The translations under genes and the position numbers were made by a program. A model generated the notes under the pieces. The model searched no databases. It was not told where the DNA came from and saw only the letters and a program-made list of their open reading frames with translations. 6,392 nt of DNA from assembly GCF_943914615.1 (NCBI RefSeq), contig NZ_CALUCS010000041.1, positions 1 through 6,392 of the forward strand, in the 5' to 3' direction. Below are positions 1 through 4,950 of the stretch, piece by piece (the first letter of the stretch is position 1; each line of letters starts with the position of its first letter). This DNA comes from an uncultured Corynebacterium sp. (lineage in GTDB: Bacteria > Actinomycetota > Actinomycetes > Mycobacteriales > Mycobacteriaceae).

Positions 1-52
1 GCGCGCCGCCCTGTCACGGCGGAGGTCGCGGGTTCAAGTCCCGTCAGGGTCG
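1..52 (+). tRNA. tRNA-Asp (GTC), 5' end cut off by the window
   Basis: The 3' part of an aspartate tRNA. The anticodon stem (6-10 with 18-22, all five pairs) encloses the loop CTGTCAC with anticodon GTC at 13-15. A five-base variable region (23-27) is followed by the T arm (28-32 with 40-44) and its TTCAAGT loop. The 3' acceptor strand is CAGGGTC (45-51) with discriminator G52, as expected for tRNA-Asp. The 5' acceptor strand and most of the D arm lie outside the window. CCA is not encoded. tRNA-Phe follows 36 bases later with no terminator between them, so the two are probably co-transcribed. An Asp-Phe tRNA pair, often after tRNA-Glu, is common in Actinobacteria. Confidence 0.93.
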
Positions 53-88
53 CTTCGATGTTCGAATCGGAAGCGGTCGGGCAACGAA

Positions 89-161
89 GGCCAGATAGCT
101 CAGTTGGTAGAGCGTTCGCCTGAAAAGTGAAAGGTCGCCGGTTCGATCCCGGCTCTGGCCA
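89..161 (+). tRNA. tRNA-Phe (GAA)
   Basis: A complete 73-base cloverleaf. The acceptor stem GGCCAGA (89-95) pairs fully with TCTGGCC (154-160), with discriminator A161. The D arm is GCTC (98-101) with GAGC (110-113) around AGTTGGTA. The anticodon stem is 115-119 with 127-131, with one G-T pair, and the loop CTGAAAA carries anticodon GAA at 122-124. The T arm is 137-141 with 149-153 around TTCGATC. CCA is not encoded and would be added after transcription. It is the last gene of a tRNA transcript that ends at the terminator six bases downstream. Confidence 0.97.
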
Positions 162-166
162 CATTC

Positions 167-197
167 AACCCCGGTAGCGGAAAGCTACCGGGGTTTT
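167..197 (+). terminator. Intrinsic terminator of the tRNA-Asp/tRNA-Phe transcript
   Basis: A perfect 10-bp GC-rich stem (CCCCGGTAGC at 169-178 with GCTACCGGGG at 184-193), loop GGAAA, followed by TTTT. A167-A168 can pair with the first two T residues. It lies directly after tRNA-Phe and separates the tRNA unit from the acetyltransferase gene. Confidence 0.92.
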
Positions 198-277
198 GCC
201 GTACGTACACTGGGGACTAGAAGCTAGTGAAGCTGCTAGAGGATAAGAAGAGTAAGAGGGAAGGGAGCCCCAGCATT

Positions 278-562
278 ATGTCAGGCACCAAGAGCATCGT
301 TCACGATCAAGAGCAGAGCCGCTTCGTCATCTATGTGGACGACCAGGAGGCCGGCTTCGCCGAGTATGTCCAGGAGGGAAACGTCCGCGACTTCAACCAC
401 ACCGTCGTGGATCCGGAGTTCCGCGGTCAGGGGCTATCCAAGCCGCTCATTAGCGAGGCCCTGCTGGAGACCAAAGAGGCGGGGCTAAAGATTAAGGCCA
501 GCTGCTCCGCTGTCGAGGCCTTCGCGGAGAAGAACCCGGAATTTAAGGAGCTGCTGGCCTAG
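278..562 (+). CDS. Small GNAT-family N-acetyltransferase (YidJ / NATD1 type)
   Basis: A 94-residue protein that is almost wholly one minimal GNAT fold of the 'Acetyltransf_CG' type. The pattern VVDPEFRGQGLSKPLI (43-58) contains the R-G-Q-G acetyl-CoA pyrophosphate loop. The C-terminal part (CSAVEAFAEKNPEFKELL) matches the family's C-S-x-V...NPE(Y/F)xxL signature, with the conserved Cys at 76. The acceptor substrate is unknown for most members. An in-frame GTG at 227 would add 17 residues rich in Lys, Glu and Ser that the family lacks, and it has no ribosome site. The ATG at 278 has AAGGGAG (261-267) ten bases upstream, so I chose it. A GNAT gene next to cysE is, as far as I recall, also the arrangement in C. 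glutamicum. It converges with cysE across 20 bases. Family is secure; no function beyond acetyl transfer is claimed. Confidence 0.85.
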   Translation: MSGTKSIVHDQEQSRFVIYVDDQEAGFAEYVQEGNVRDFNHTVVDPEFRGQGLSKPLISEALLETKEAGLKIKASCSAVEAFAEKNPEFKELLA

Positions 563-568
563 CTGGCT

Positions 569-582
569 GCGCGGCTGCGCGC
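569..582. terminator. Small GC hairpin between convergent genes (weak terminator candidate)
   Basis: GCGCG (569-573) pairs with CGCGC (578-582) around GCTG, in the 20-base gap between the acetyltransferase stop and the cysE stop. The hairpin reads the same on both strands. It has no T tract on either side, so it may pause or weakly terminate transcription from both directions, but it is not a typical intrinsic terminator. Confidence 0.3.
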
Positions 583-1167
583 TTAGATGTTGTTCTGCAT
601 GTCGTCGACCCACTTTACGGCGTCGACGAGCGGAGTGTTCTGGTTGGGCTTGCGGGGGCGAATCTTTGCCGGGATGCCCGTCAGGATGGAGTTCGGGGGA
701 GCGTCCTTGGTTACCACCGCGTTGGCGCCGATCGCGGAGCCCTCGCCGATAGTGATGGGACCCAGCACCTTCGCGCCTGCGCCGATCATCACTCCATTGC
801 CGATGGTGGGGTGGCGCTTGCGCTGCACCAGTTCGGAGCCGCCGAGCGTCACGCCGTGGTAGAGCATGACGTCATCGCCGATCTCCGCGGTTTCGCCGAT
901 GACTACACCCATGCCGTGGTCGATAAAGAACCTACGACCGATGGTGGCGCCCGGGTGGATTTCGATTCCGGTGAAACCGCGAGCGGCTTGGCTAATAATG
1001 CGGGCGATGCCCCGGTGCCCCCGCTTCCACAGTGCGTGGGATACGCGGTGCGCCCAGATGGCGTGCAGGCCGGAGTACACAATGGCGTTTTCTACGTCTC
1101 CGCGTGCTGCTGGGTCGTGCTCGCGGGCATTAGCCAGGTCTTCGCGGATGCGTCCAAGAATGCTCAA
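583..1167 (-). CDS. cysE: Serine O-acetyltransferase
   Basis: Transfers acetyl from acetyl-CoA to L-serine to give O-acetylserine, the first step of cysteine synthesis in the cytoplasm. From the TTG at 1167 the protein has 194 residues. An alpha-helical N-terminal part (about 1-60, including IREDLANAREHDPAARGD) precedes a left-handed beta-helix of hexapeptide repeats (about 67-170). The catalytic segment is IDHGMGVVIGETAEIG, with His84 matching E. coli His158, then YHGVTLGG and KRHPTIG. The chain ends ...QNNI; a terminal Ile is the residue that enters the CysK active site in the cysteine synthase complex. The frame stays open to an ATG at 1299, but the extra 44 residues do not resemble CysE and would cover a likely promoter (TATAGT at 1222-1217). 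The TTG gives the short actinobacterial form, preceded by GAAAGA as a weak ribosome site. cysK lies upstream on the same strand. Confidence 0.9.
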   Translation of the reverse strand: MSILGRIREDLANAREHDPAARGDVENAIVYSGLHAIWAHRVSHALWKRGHRGIARIISQAARGFTGIEIHPGATIGRRFFIDHGMGVVIGETAEIGDDVMLYHGVTLGGSELVQRKRHPTIGNGVMIGAGAKVLGPITIGEGSAIGANAVVTKDAPPNSILTGIPAKIRPRKPNQNTPLVDAVKWVDDMQNNI

Positions 1168-1216
1168 CGGTGTGGTCTTTCGGTTGGTTGGGTATCGGCT
1201 TAAAGCTTTCGCAGCC

Positions 1217-1222
1217 ACTATA
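1217..1222 (-). promoter_or_regulatory. Probable cysE promoter (-10 box)
   Basis: On the minus strand, TATAGT at 1222-1217 fits the corynebacterial TAnAnT -10 pattern exactly. Transcription would start near 1210, about 40 bases before the TTG at 1167. I see no convincing -35 box, which is common in these bacteria. The box lies inside the frame that an ATG start at 1299 would translate, so it also argues for the shorter CysE. Confidence 0.45.
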
Positions 1223-1262
1223 ACGAGAAGGCGCTGCCCCCTATTCCACCGCTGGGATGGAA

Positions 1263-1332
1263 AGGCGGTAGCGCCTACTTGCCTGCAGCTACTAGCCATC
1301 AGGCAGCCGCCACTAGGTTGCGGCCGGCTGCC
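1263..1332 (-). other. Two hairpins in the cysK-cysE gap
   Basis: On the minus strand after the cysK stop, a stem of 8 bp (GGCAGCCG, 1332-1325, with CGGCTGCC, 1309-1302) encloses a 15-base loop. A second hairpin, AGGCG-CTAC-CGCCT (1276-1263), is followed by TTTCC. Neither has a proper T tract, so at most they weaken read-through from cysK into cysE. With the -10 box at 1222-1217 they suggest cysE is at least partly transcribed on its own. Confidence 0.35.
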
Positions 1333-1341
1333 AGGACGGAA

Positions 1342-2277
1342 TTAGTCGCGCAGGTCGTCGAACAGCAGGGTGGAGACGTAGCGCTCGCCGAAGTCGGGAA
1401 CAATGACGACGATGGTCTTGCCCTCGTTCTCGTCCTTCTGAGCTTCCTGCACGGCGGCCCATACGGCTGCACCGGAGGAGATGCCGGAGAGGATGCCCTC
1501 GGAGACAGCCAGCTCGCGGGCGGTCTTGGTGGCGTTCTCCAGCGGAGCGTCCACCACGCGGTCCAGGATGTCCTTGTCCAGGTTCTCCGGGAAGAAGTTG
1601 GTGCCCAGGCCCTGGATCTTGTGCGGGCCGAAGCGGCCTTCGGTCAGCAGCGGGGAGTCCGCCGGCTCCACGCCGACGATCTCGATCTTTTCGTTCTTCT
1701 CCTTCAGGTACTTAGCCGCACCCGAGATGGTGCCGCCGGTGCCCACGCCGGCAACGAAGATGTCTACTTCACCGTCGGTGTCTTCCCAGATCTCCGGGCC
1801 GGTGGTGTTGTAGTGGACCTCCGGGTTTGCCGGGTTGGCGAACTGGCGGGCCAGGATGGCGTTGTCGGTGTTCTCGACGATTTCGTTGGCCTTGTCGACT
1901 GCGCCCTGCATGCCGGCGGAGCCCGGGGTCAGAACCAGCTCTGCGCCCAGAGCGCGCAGCATGATGCGGCGCTCGTTGGACATGGTTTCCGGCATGGTCA
2001 GGACGACCTTGTAGCCCTTTGCAGCGCCGACCATAGCCAGTGCGATACCGGTGTTTCCGGAGGTTGCCTCGACGATGGTGCCGCCTGGCTTCAGGGAGCC
2101 GTCCTTCTCGGCTGCCTCGATGATGGCCTTACCGATGCGGTCCTTCACGGAGTTAGCCGGGTTAAAAGCTTCCAGCTTCAGCAGGACGTTGGCCTTCAGC
2201 CCTTCGCCGTATGCGCCCAGCTTGACTAGCGGAGTTCCGCCGATGAGGTCGGTGATGTTGTTGTAAATCTTCGCCAT
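1342..2277 (-). CDS. cysK: Cysteine synthase (O-acetylserine sulfhydrylase)
   Basis: A pyridoxal-phosphate enzyme that condenses O-acetylserine with sulfide to give L-cysteine and acetate. It has 311 residues, the usual length. Visible motifs are NPANSVKDR with the Schiff-base Lys45, the substrate loop TSGNTG (72-77), the phosphate-binding loop GVGTGGT (177-183), IQGLG (221-225), and GISSGA (265-270) whose Ser meets the cofactor ring nitrogen. The C-terminus PDFGERYVST is the corynebacterial variant of PDSGERYLST. It fits CysK rather than CysM or cystathionine beta-synthase: no CBS domains, typical IQGLG(T)NFFP and SVKDR context. The ATG at 2277 has AAAGGA (2290-2285) seven bases upstream. 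Promoter and McbR-type operator lie directly upstream; cysE follows on the same strand and echA diverges from it. Confidence 0.97.
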   Translation of the reverse strand: MAKIYNNITDLIGGTPLVKLGAYGEGLKANVLLKLEAFNPANSVKDRIGKAIIEAAEKDGSLKPGGTIVEATSGNTGIALAMVGAAKGYKVVLTMPETMSNERRIMLRALGAELVLTPGSAGMQGAVDKANEIVENTDNAILARQFANPANPEVHYNTTGPEIWEDTDGEVDIFVAGVGTGGTISGAAKYLKEKNEKIEIVGVEPADSPLLTEGRFGPHKIQGLGTNFFPENLDKDILDRVVDAPLENATKTARELAVSEGILSGISSGAAVWAAVQEAQKDENEGKTIVVIVPDFGERYVSTLLFDDLRD

Positions 2278-2295
2278 TGGGCGATCCTTTCGTTC

Positions 2296-2311
2296 TAGAC
2301 TGATCGGTCTA
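2296..2311. promoter_or_regulatory. McbR-type operator in the cysK promoter
   Basis: TAGAC (2296-2300), six bases, GTCTA (2307-2311): a perfect match to TAGAC-N6-GTCTA, the published site of McbR, the TetR-type repressor of methionine and cysteine genes in C. glutamicum, whose regulon includes cysK there. S-adenosylhomocysteine relieves McbR repression. The site overlaps the cysK -10 box (2313-2308), as expected for a repressor that blocks RNA polymerase. The mcbR gene is not in this window. Confidence 0.88.
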
Positions 2312-2313
2312 TA
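2308..2313 (-). promoter_or_regulatory. cysK promoter (-10 box)
   Basis: On the minus strand, TATAGA (2313-2308) lies 30 bases before the cysK ATG and overlaps the McbR-type operator. Transcription would start near 2301, giving a leader of about 24 bases that holds the AAAGGA ribosome site. No clear -35 box is seen at 16-18 bases upstream. Confidence 0.5.
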
Positions 2314-2369
2314 CTGGGCAGTTTACACTTCTCGTCCGCTCGACACCACTGTTCCTTGGCCTAGGTTGC

Positions 2370-2400
2370 TTGACCTGTGCGTTCGTAGGTGCTTCATAAT
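2370..2400 (+). promoter_or_regulatory. Probable echA promoter
   Basis: TTGACC (2370-2375) and CATAAT (2395-2400), 19 bases apart, which is longer than ideal. Transcription would start near 2407, about 60 bases before the ATG at 2469. This start site rules against a TTG at 2406 as the translation start. The pair diverges from the cysK promoter; the two -10 boxes are about 80 bases apart. Confidence 0.45.
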
Positions 2401-2468
2401 TCTTTTTGACGCCCCTACGCTCCGAGCTTGACCAAATTCTCAGGCACGGCAGCAGGGGATTTGGTTCA

Positions 2469-3266
2469 ATGGCAAGCATGACTACCGAAAACCAGACTTA
2501 TGAAAACATCCAGGTGGCCGTCAACGGCGCCGTCGCGACCATCACCTTGGATCGCCCGAAGGCTCTCAACGCGCTGAACAGTGCCGTGCTGTCTGAAATT
2601 GTTCCGGCAGCGGAGTCTCTGGACGCGGATCCGCAGATTGGCGCCATCGTTATCACTGGCAGCGAGAAGGCATTCGCCGCTGGCGCGGATATCAAGGAAA
2701 TGAAGGATGAAACCTACCCCGAGGTGGCGGAAAAGCGCCTGTTTGGCGACTGGGAGAAGCTAGCGCAGCTGAAGACCCCGCTGATTACCGCCGTATCCGG
2801 CTTTGCCTTGGGCGGTGGCTGCGAGTTGGCGATGCTCGGTGACATTCTACTGGCCAGCGAGACCGCAAAGTTCGGCCAGCCGGAGATCACCCTGGGCATC
2901 ATCCCGGGCATGGGCGGCACCCAGCGCCTGACTCGCGCAGTGGGGAAGTACAAGGCTATGGACCTTATCCTCACTGGTCGCATGATGGATGCCGAGGAAG
3001 CTGAGCGCAGTGGTCTAGTTTCCCGCGTGCTCCCGGCAGAGGGGTTCGCAGATGAGGTGCAGAAGGTAGCGGCAAAGGTTGCAAGCATGTCCCACGTCGC
3101 AACGGCTGCCGCCACCGAGATGGTGGACGAAGCCTACCGCTCCACTCTTGAGGATGGCGTGGAGGCGGAGCGTCAGCAGTTCTGGCGACTCTTCGACACC
3201 GCGGATCAGAAGGAAGGCATGGCGGCCTTCGTGGAAAAGCGCAAGCCGGAGTGGCAGCACCGCTAA
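2469..3266 (+). CDS. echA: Enoyl-CoA hydratase (crotonase family)
   Basis: Adds water to trans-2-enoyl-CoA to give 3-hydroxyacyl-CoA, the second step of fatty acid beta-oxidation. From the ATG at 2469 it has 265 residues, close to short-chain enoyl-CoA hydratases. The crotonase motifs are clear: ITLDRPKALNALN (26-38), AFAAGADIKEM (68-78) and GFALGGGCELAM (111-122), which form the oxyanion hole, and KFGQPEITLGIIPGMGGTQR (134-153). Both catalytic glutamates are present, Glu119 (rat Glu144) and Glu139 (rat Glu164), which supports true hydratase activity rather than another crotonase. The C-terminus FVEKRKPEW is typical. AGGGG (2454-2458) ten bases upstream selects this ATG over a TTG at 2406 and the ATG at 2478. 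It diverges from cysK, and a DUF2505 gene follows after 38 bases. The partner dehydrogenase and thiolase are not in the window. Confidence 0.93.
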   Translation: MASMTTENQTYENIQVAVNGAVATITLDRPKALNALNSAVLSEIVPAAESLDADPQIGAIVITGSEKAFAAGADIKEMKDETYPEVAEKRLFGDWEKLAQLKTPLITAVSGFALGGGCELAMLGDILLASETAKFGQPEITLGIIPGMGGTQRLTRAVGKYKAMDLILTGRMMDAEEAERSGLVSRVLPAEGFADEVQKVAAKVASMSHVATAAATEMVDEAYRSTLEDGVEAERQQFWRLFDTADQKEGMAAFVEKRKPEWQHR

Positions 3267-3291
3267 TCGCGCCCTGAGGCACCGTTCCTGG

Positions 3292-3297
3292 CACAAT
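3292..3297 (+). promoter_or_regulatory. Possible -10 box for a leaderless DUF2505 transcript
   Basis: CACAAT ends seven bases before the ATG at 3305, so transcription could begin at the start codon itself. It departs from TAnAnT at the first position and no -35 box is evident. The lack of a ribosome site before this ATG is what makes the reading worthwhile. Confidence 0.3.
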
Positions 3298-3304
3298 TGC
3301 GGAT

Positions 3305-3841
3305 ATGTCGCATTCAAAGCAAGTCAACCGCACTATTGACCTGTCCATTCATGATGTCTACGAGGTCGTCTCCAGCGAGGCGTTCCTGCTGACGGACGAA
3401 GGAATGGTGGAGCAAACGGAATCCCAGATCATCGAGGCCGAGCGGGATGTTCTGTCAGATGGTCGGGTATGGGCGCGGGTTGGCGTGAGGGCGTCACAAA
3501 AAGAGCTAGAAGAACTCTCCAAAGACGGTGAGGCGCCCATCGCATACCAAGAGACCTACGTTTCGCCTCCGGATGAAACTGGCGCGTTCGAGGTAAAGGC
3601 CGAGATGGATCTGCCGATGAAGATGGGGACGATGGAAACTCACTTCATCTACGCACCCGTTATTGGGGGCGCTGGGGAGGTCGCGGCTGAAGGGGCAGCG
3701 GAGACCGCAGTAGAGTCGATTCTGACCGCAGATGTGTCGGTGCCGCTGATTGCCGGAAGGCTGGAAAAGCATCTTTTGAAGGCTGCTGATAAGACGGTGG
3801 ACAACAGTTTGACCCGTATCAAAAACCTAGGTAGCGCTTAA
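3305..3841 (+). CDS. DUF2505 family protein, function unknown
   Basis: A 178-residue protein without signal peptide or membrane segment. It resembles the actinobacterial DUF2505 family, thought to share the SRPBCC (START-like) helix-grip fold: an N-terminal strand and helix (KQVNRTIDLSIHDVYEVVSS), a central set of polar beta strands, and a C-terminal pattern ADVSVPLIAGRLEKHLL (142-158) that leads into a long amphipathic helix, as in many hydrophobic-ligand binders. No catalytic residue is recognisable and I give no function. The ATG at 3305 has no convincing ribosome site, but CACAAT (3292-3297) ends seven bases before it, so a leaderless transcript starting at the ATG is possible. It could also be co-transcribed with echA, 38 bases upstream. 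A lipid or acyl-CoA link suggested by that neighbour is only a guess. Confidence 0.8.
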   Translation: MSHSKQVNRTIDLSIHDVYEVVSSEAFLLTDEGMVEQTESQIIEAERDVLSDGRVWARVGVRASQKELEELSKDGEAPIAYQETYVSPPDETGAFEVKAEMDLPMKMGTMETHFIYAPVIGGAGEVAAEGAAETAVESILTADVSVPLIAGRLEKHLLKAADKTVDNSLTRIKNLGSA

Positions 3842-3916
3842 CTTTTTCTGAGAAACCCTGTTCGATTAGCCCCGGTAAGGTCGTGTGCGCGCCCTTCCCT
3901 TATCGCAACAAAAGCA

Positions 3917-3946
3917 TGGGGGCAGTTTTGGGGGTAACAAGGGGGT
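3917..3946 (+). promoter_or_regulatory. Three G5 tracts, probable RamA binding sites (autoregulation)
   Basis: TGGGGGC (3917-3923), TGGGGGT (3929-3935) and AGGGGGT (3940-3946) lie at 12- and 11-base steps just before the ramA -10 box. RamA of C. glutamicum binds short G4-6 or C4-5 tracts flanked by T or A and controls its own gene. The first two copies fit the TG4-6(T/C) form; the third has A in place of T. The roughly one-turn spacing would put all three on one face of the helix. The second copy overlaps the likely -35 box, which suggests repression when bound. Confidence 0.6.
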
Positions 3947-3956
3947 GAACTATACT
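3928..3956 (+). promoter_or_regulatory. ramA promoter
   Basis: TTGGGG (3928-3933), a 17-base spacer, and TATACT (3951-3956), which fits TAnAnT exactly. Transcription would start near 3963, giving a leader of about 60 bases with a hairpin (3968-3995) and a good ribosome site. The -35 box is part of the second G5 tract. Confidence 0.6.
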
Positions 3957-3967
3957 CCCTCTCACAT

Positions 3968-3995
3968 GGCGTCCTAGCCTTTCGGGGCGGGCGCC
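3968..3995 (+). other. Hairpin in the ramA 5' leader
   Basis: GGCGTCC (3968-3974) pairs with GGGCGCC (3989-3995), seven pairs with one G-T. Inside, a 3x3 mismatch and two more pairs (CC with GG) close a TTTC loop. It lies just after the predicted transcription start and ends 13 bases before the GAGGAG ribosome site, so it leaves that site free. There is no T tract. It may stabilise the mRNA 5' end or be incidental. Confidence 0.4.
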
Positions 3996-4022
3996 ACAGG
4001 TCAAGTTTGAGGAGTGAACTAG

Positions 4023-4880
4023 GTGGACCAGCAGCGGCAACGCGATGACGACGACGTCATCATTTCTGCGCTGAATTCTCTAAAGAACGCGACCGGCATT
4101 CCGGTGACTATGTACGCCACGAGCTCGGCGGACGGAAAGTTGCGGATCTCCAAGTGGGTGGGGCTGCGCACCCCGGCGCTGCACAACCTTGAGATTGCCC
4201 CGGGTGCGGGAGTTGGTGGGCGCGTGGTGACCACCCGTCGCCCCGTGGGAGTTTCCGATTACACCCGGGCGAAAGCCATCAGCCACGACTTTGATCGGCA
4301 CATCCGTGATGAGGGGCTACACTCCGTCGTTGCTGTGCCCGTGATTGTGAAGCGGGAAGTCAGGGGAGTGCTTTACGCAGGCGTCCACTCGCGTGCCCGC
4401 ATGGGTGACAAGGTGCTCGAAGAGGTCACCATGACTGCCCGCTGCCTGGAACAGGAAATTGCTGTCAACGAGGCACTGCGCGCAAACGACGCTGGGCGCG
4501 GTGCGGCGACAGGGGCGGCCGCAAACAAGCAAGTCCGGTCGATGTCCGGTGCGGAATGGGAGCAGGTGCGCGCCACGCACAGCAAGCTGCGCATGCTGGC
4601 CAATCGCGTGGAGGACGAAGACCTGCGTCGCGACATTGAAGTTCTGTGCGACCAGATGGTTTCTCCAGTGCGTGTGAAGCAGACCACCAAGCTTTCTGCG
4701 CGCGAGCTCGACGTGTTGGCCTGCGTGGCCCTGGGGCATACGAACGTGGAGGCCGCAGCCGAGATGGGTATCGGCGCGGAGACCGTGAAGAGCTACTTGC
4801 GCTCCGTGATGCGTAAGCTCGGGGCACACACCCGTTACGAGGCGGTCAACGCCGCTCGACGTATCGGCGCATTGCCCTGA
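4023..4880 (+). CDS. ramA: RamA, LuxR-type regulator of acetate metabolism, with GAF-like domain
   Basis: A DNA-binding regulator of 285 residues. In C. glutamicum, RamA activates acetate genes (pta-ack, aceA, aceB) and controls many central carbon genes. An N-terminal GAF-like sensor domain (about 12-150, including KWVGLRTPALHNLEIAPG, RRPVGVSDYTRA and GLHSVVAVPVIV) is joined by a Gly/Ala-rich linker (about 155-170) and a helical segment to a C-terminal LuxR helix-turn-helix (about 222-283: TKLSARELDVLACVALGHTN, with recognition helix around GAETVKSYLRSVMRKL). No phosphoacceptor receiver domain is present. The whole chain, including the GTG-encoded MDQQRQRDD start and the end NAARRIGALP, matches my memory of C. 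glutamicum RamA closely, and cysK-cysE lie nearby there too. GAGGAG (4009-4014) is eight bases before the GTG. Its promoter carries probable RamA sites; a terminator follows. Confidence 0.95.
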   Translation: MDQQRQRDDDDVIISALNSLKNATGIPVTMYATSSADGKLRISKWVGLRTPALHNLEIAPGAGVGGRVVTTRRPVGVSDYTRAKAISHDFDRHIRDEGLHSVVAVPVIVKREVRGVLYAGVHSRARMGDKVLEEVTMTARCLEQEIAVNEALRANDAGRGAATGAAANKQVRSMSGAEWEQVRATHSKLRMLANRVEDEDLRRDIEVLCDQMVSPVRVKQTTKLSARELDVLACVALGHTNVEAAAEMGIGAETVKSYLRSVMRKLGAHTRYEAVNAARRIGALP

Positions 4881-4907
4881 TTCAGCCCTGATATTGCCTT
4901 GAACAAT

Positions 4908-4936
4908 CGCTCCGCTTTGCGCGGGGCGTTTTTTTT
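4908..4936 (+). terminator. Intrinsic terminator after ramA
   Basis: CGCTCCGC (4908-4915) pairs with GCGGGGCG (4921-4928), eight pairs with one T-G, around the loop TTTGC, followed by eight T residues (4929-4936). The end of the T tract runs into a possible murA -10 box (TATAGG, 4936-4941). Confidence 0.93.
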
Positions 4937-4941
4937 ATAGG
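4936..4941 (+). promoter_or_regulatory. Possible murA -10 box, fused to the ramA terminator
   Basis: TATAGG begins in the last T of the terminator and ends nine bases before the murA GTG. Transcription would start within a few bases of that codon, so the mRNA would be leaderless or nearly so. This fits the absence of a usable ribosome site (GGGTGG ends only one base before the GTG). No clear -35 box. Confidence 0.35.
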
Positions 4942-4950
4942 CTGGGTGGC

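Noticed and set aside
216..228. ACTAG-AAG-CTAGT inverted repeat before the acetyltransferase gene
   Set aside because: Only five pairs, AT-rich, with no matching known operator; it overlaps the unlikely GTG start at 227 and does not support a claim.
587..1345. Three plus-strand open frames across cysE
   Set aside because: They overlap one another and the CysE beta-helix, which is certain on the other strand; no motif is recognisable in any of them.
1279..2229. A 316-codon open frame antisense to cysK
   Set aside because: It mirrors almost the entire well-supported cysK frame, has no ribosome site, shows no recognisable motif, and is repetitive in Val, Leu, Gly and Asp as expected for a shadow of a GC-rich gene.
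3842..3900. Terminator after the DUF2505 gene
   Set aside because: TTTCTGAGAAA is a tiny AT-rich palindrome with no T tract after it; no stable hairpin is visible, so none is annotated.
3966..3977. Three-codon upstream frame (ATG GCG TCC TAG) in the ramA leader
   Set aside because: It starts about three bases after the predicted transcription start and has no ribosome site; likely chance.
4317..4829. Long antisense open frames across ramA (also across echA and murA)
   Set aside because: All lie inside genes with clear family motifs, show no ribosome sites and have His/Arg/Ser-rich shadow compositions.
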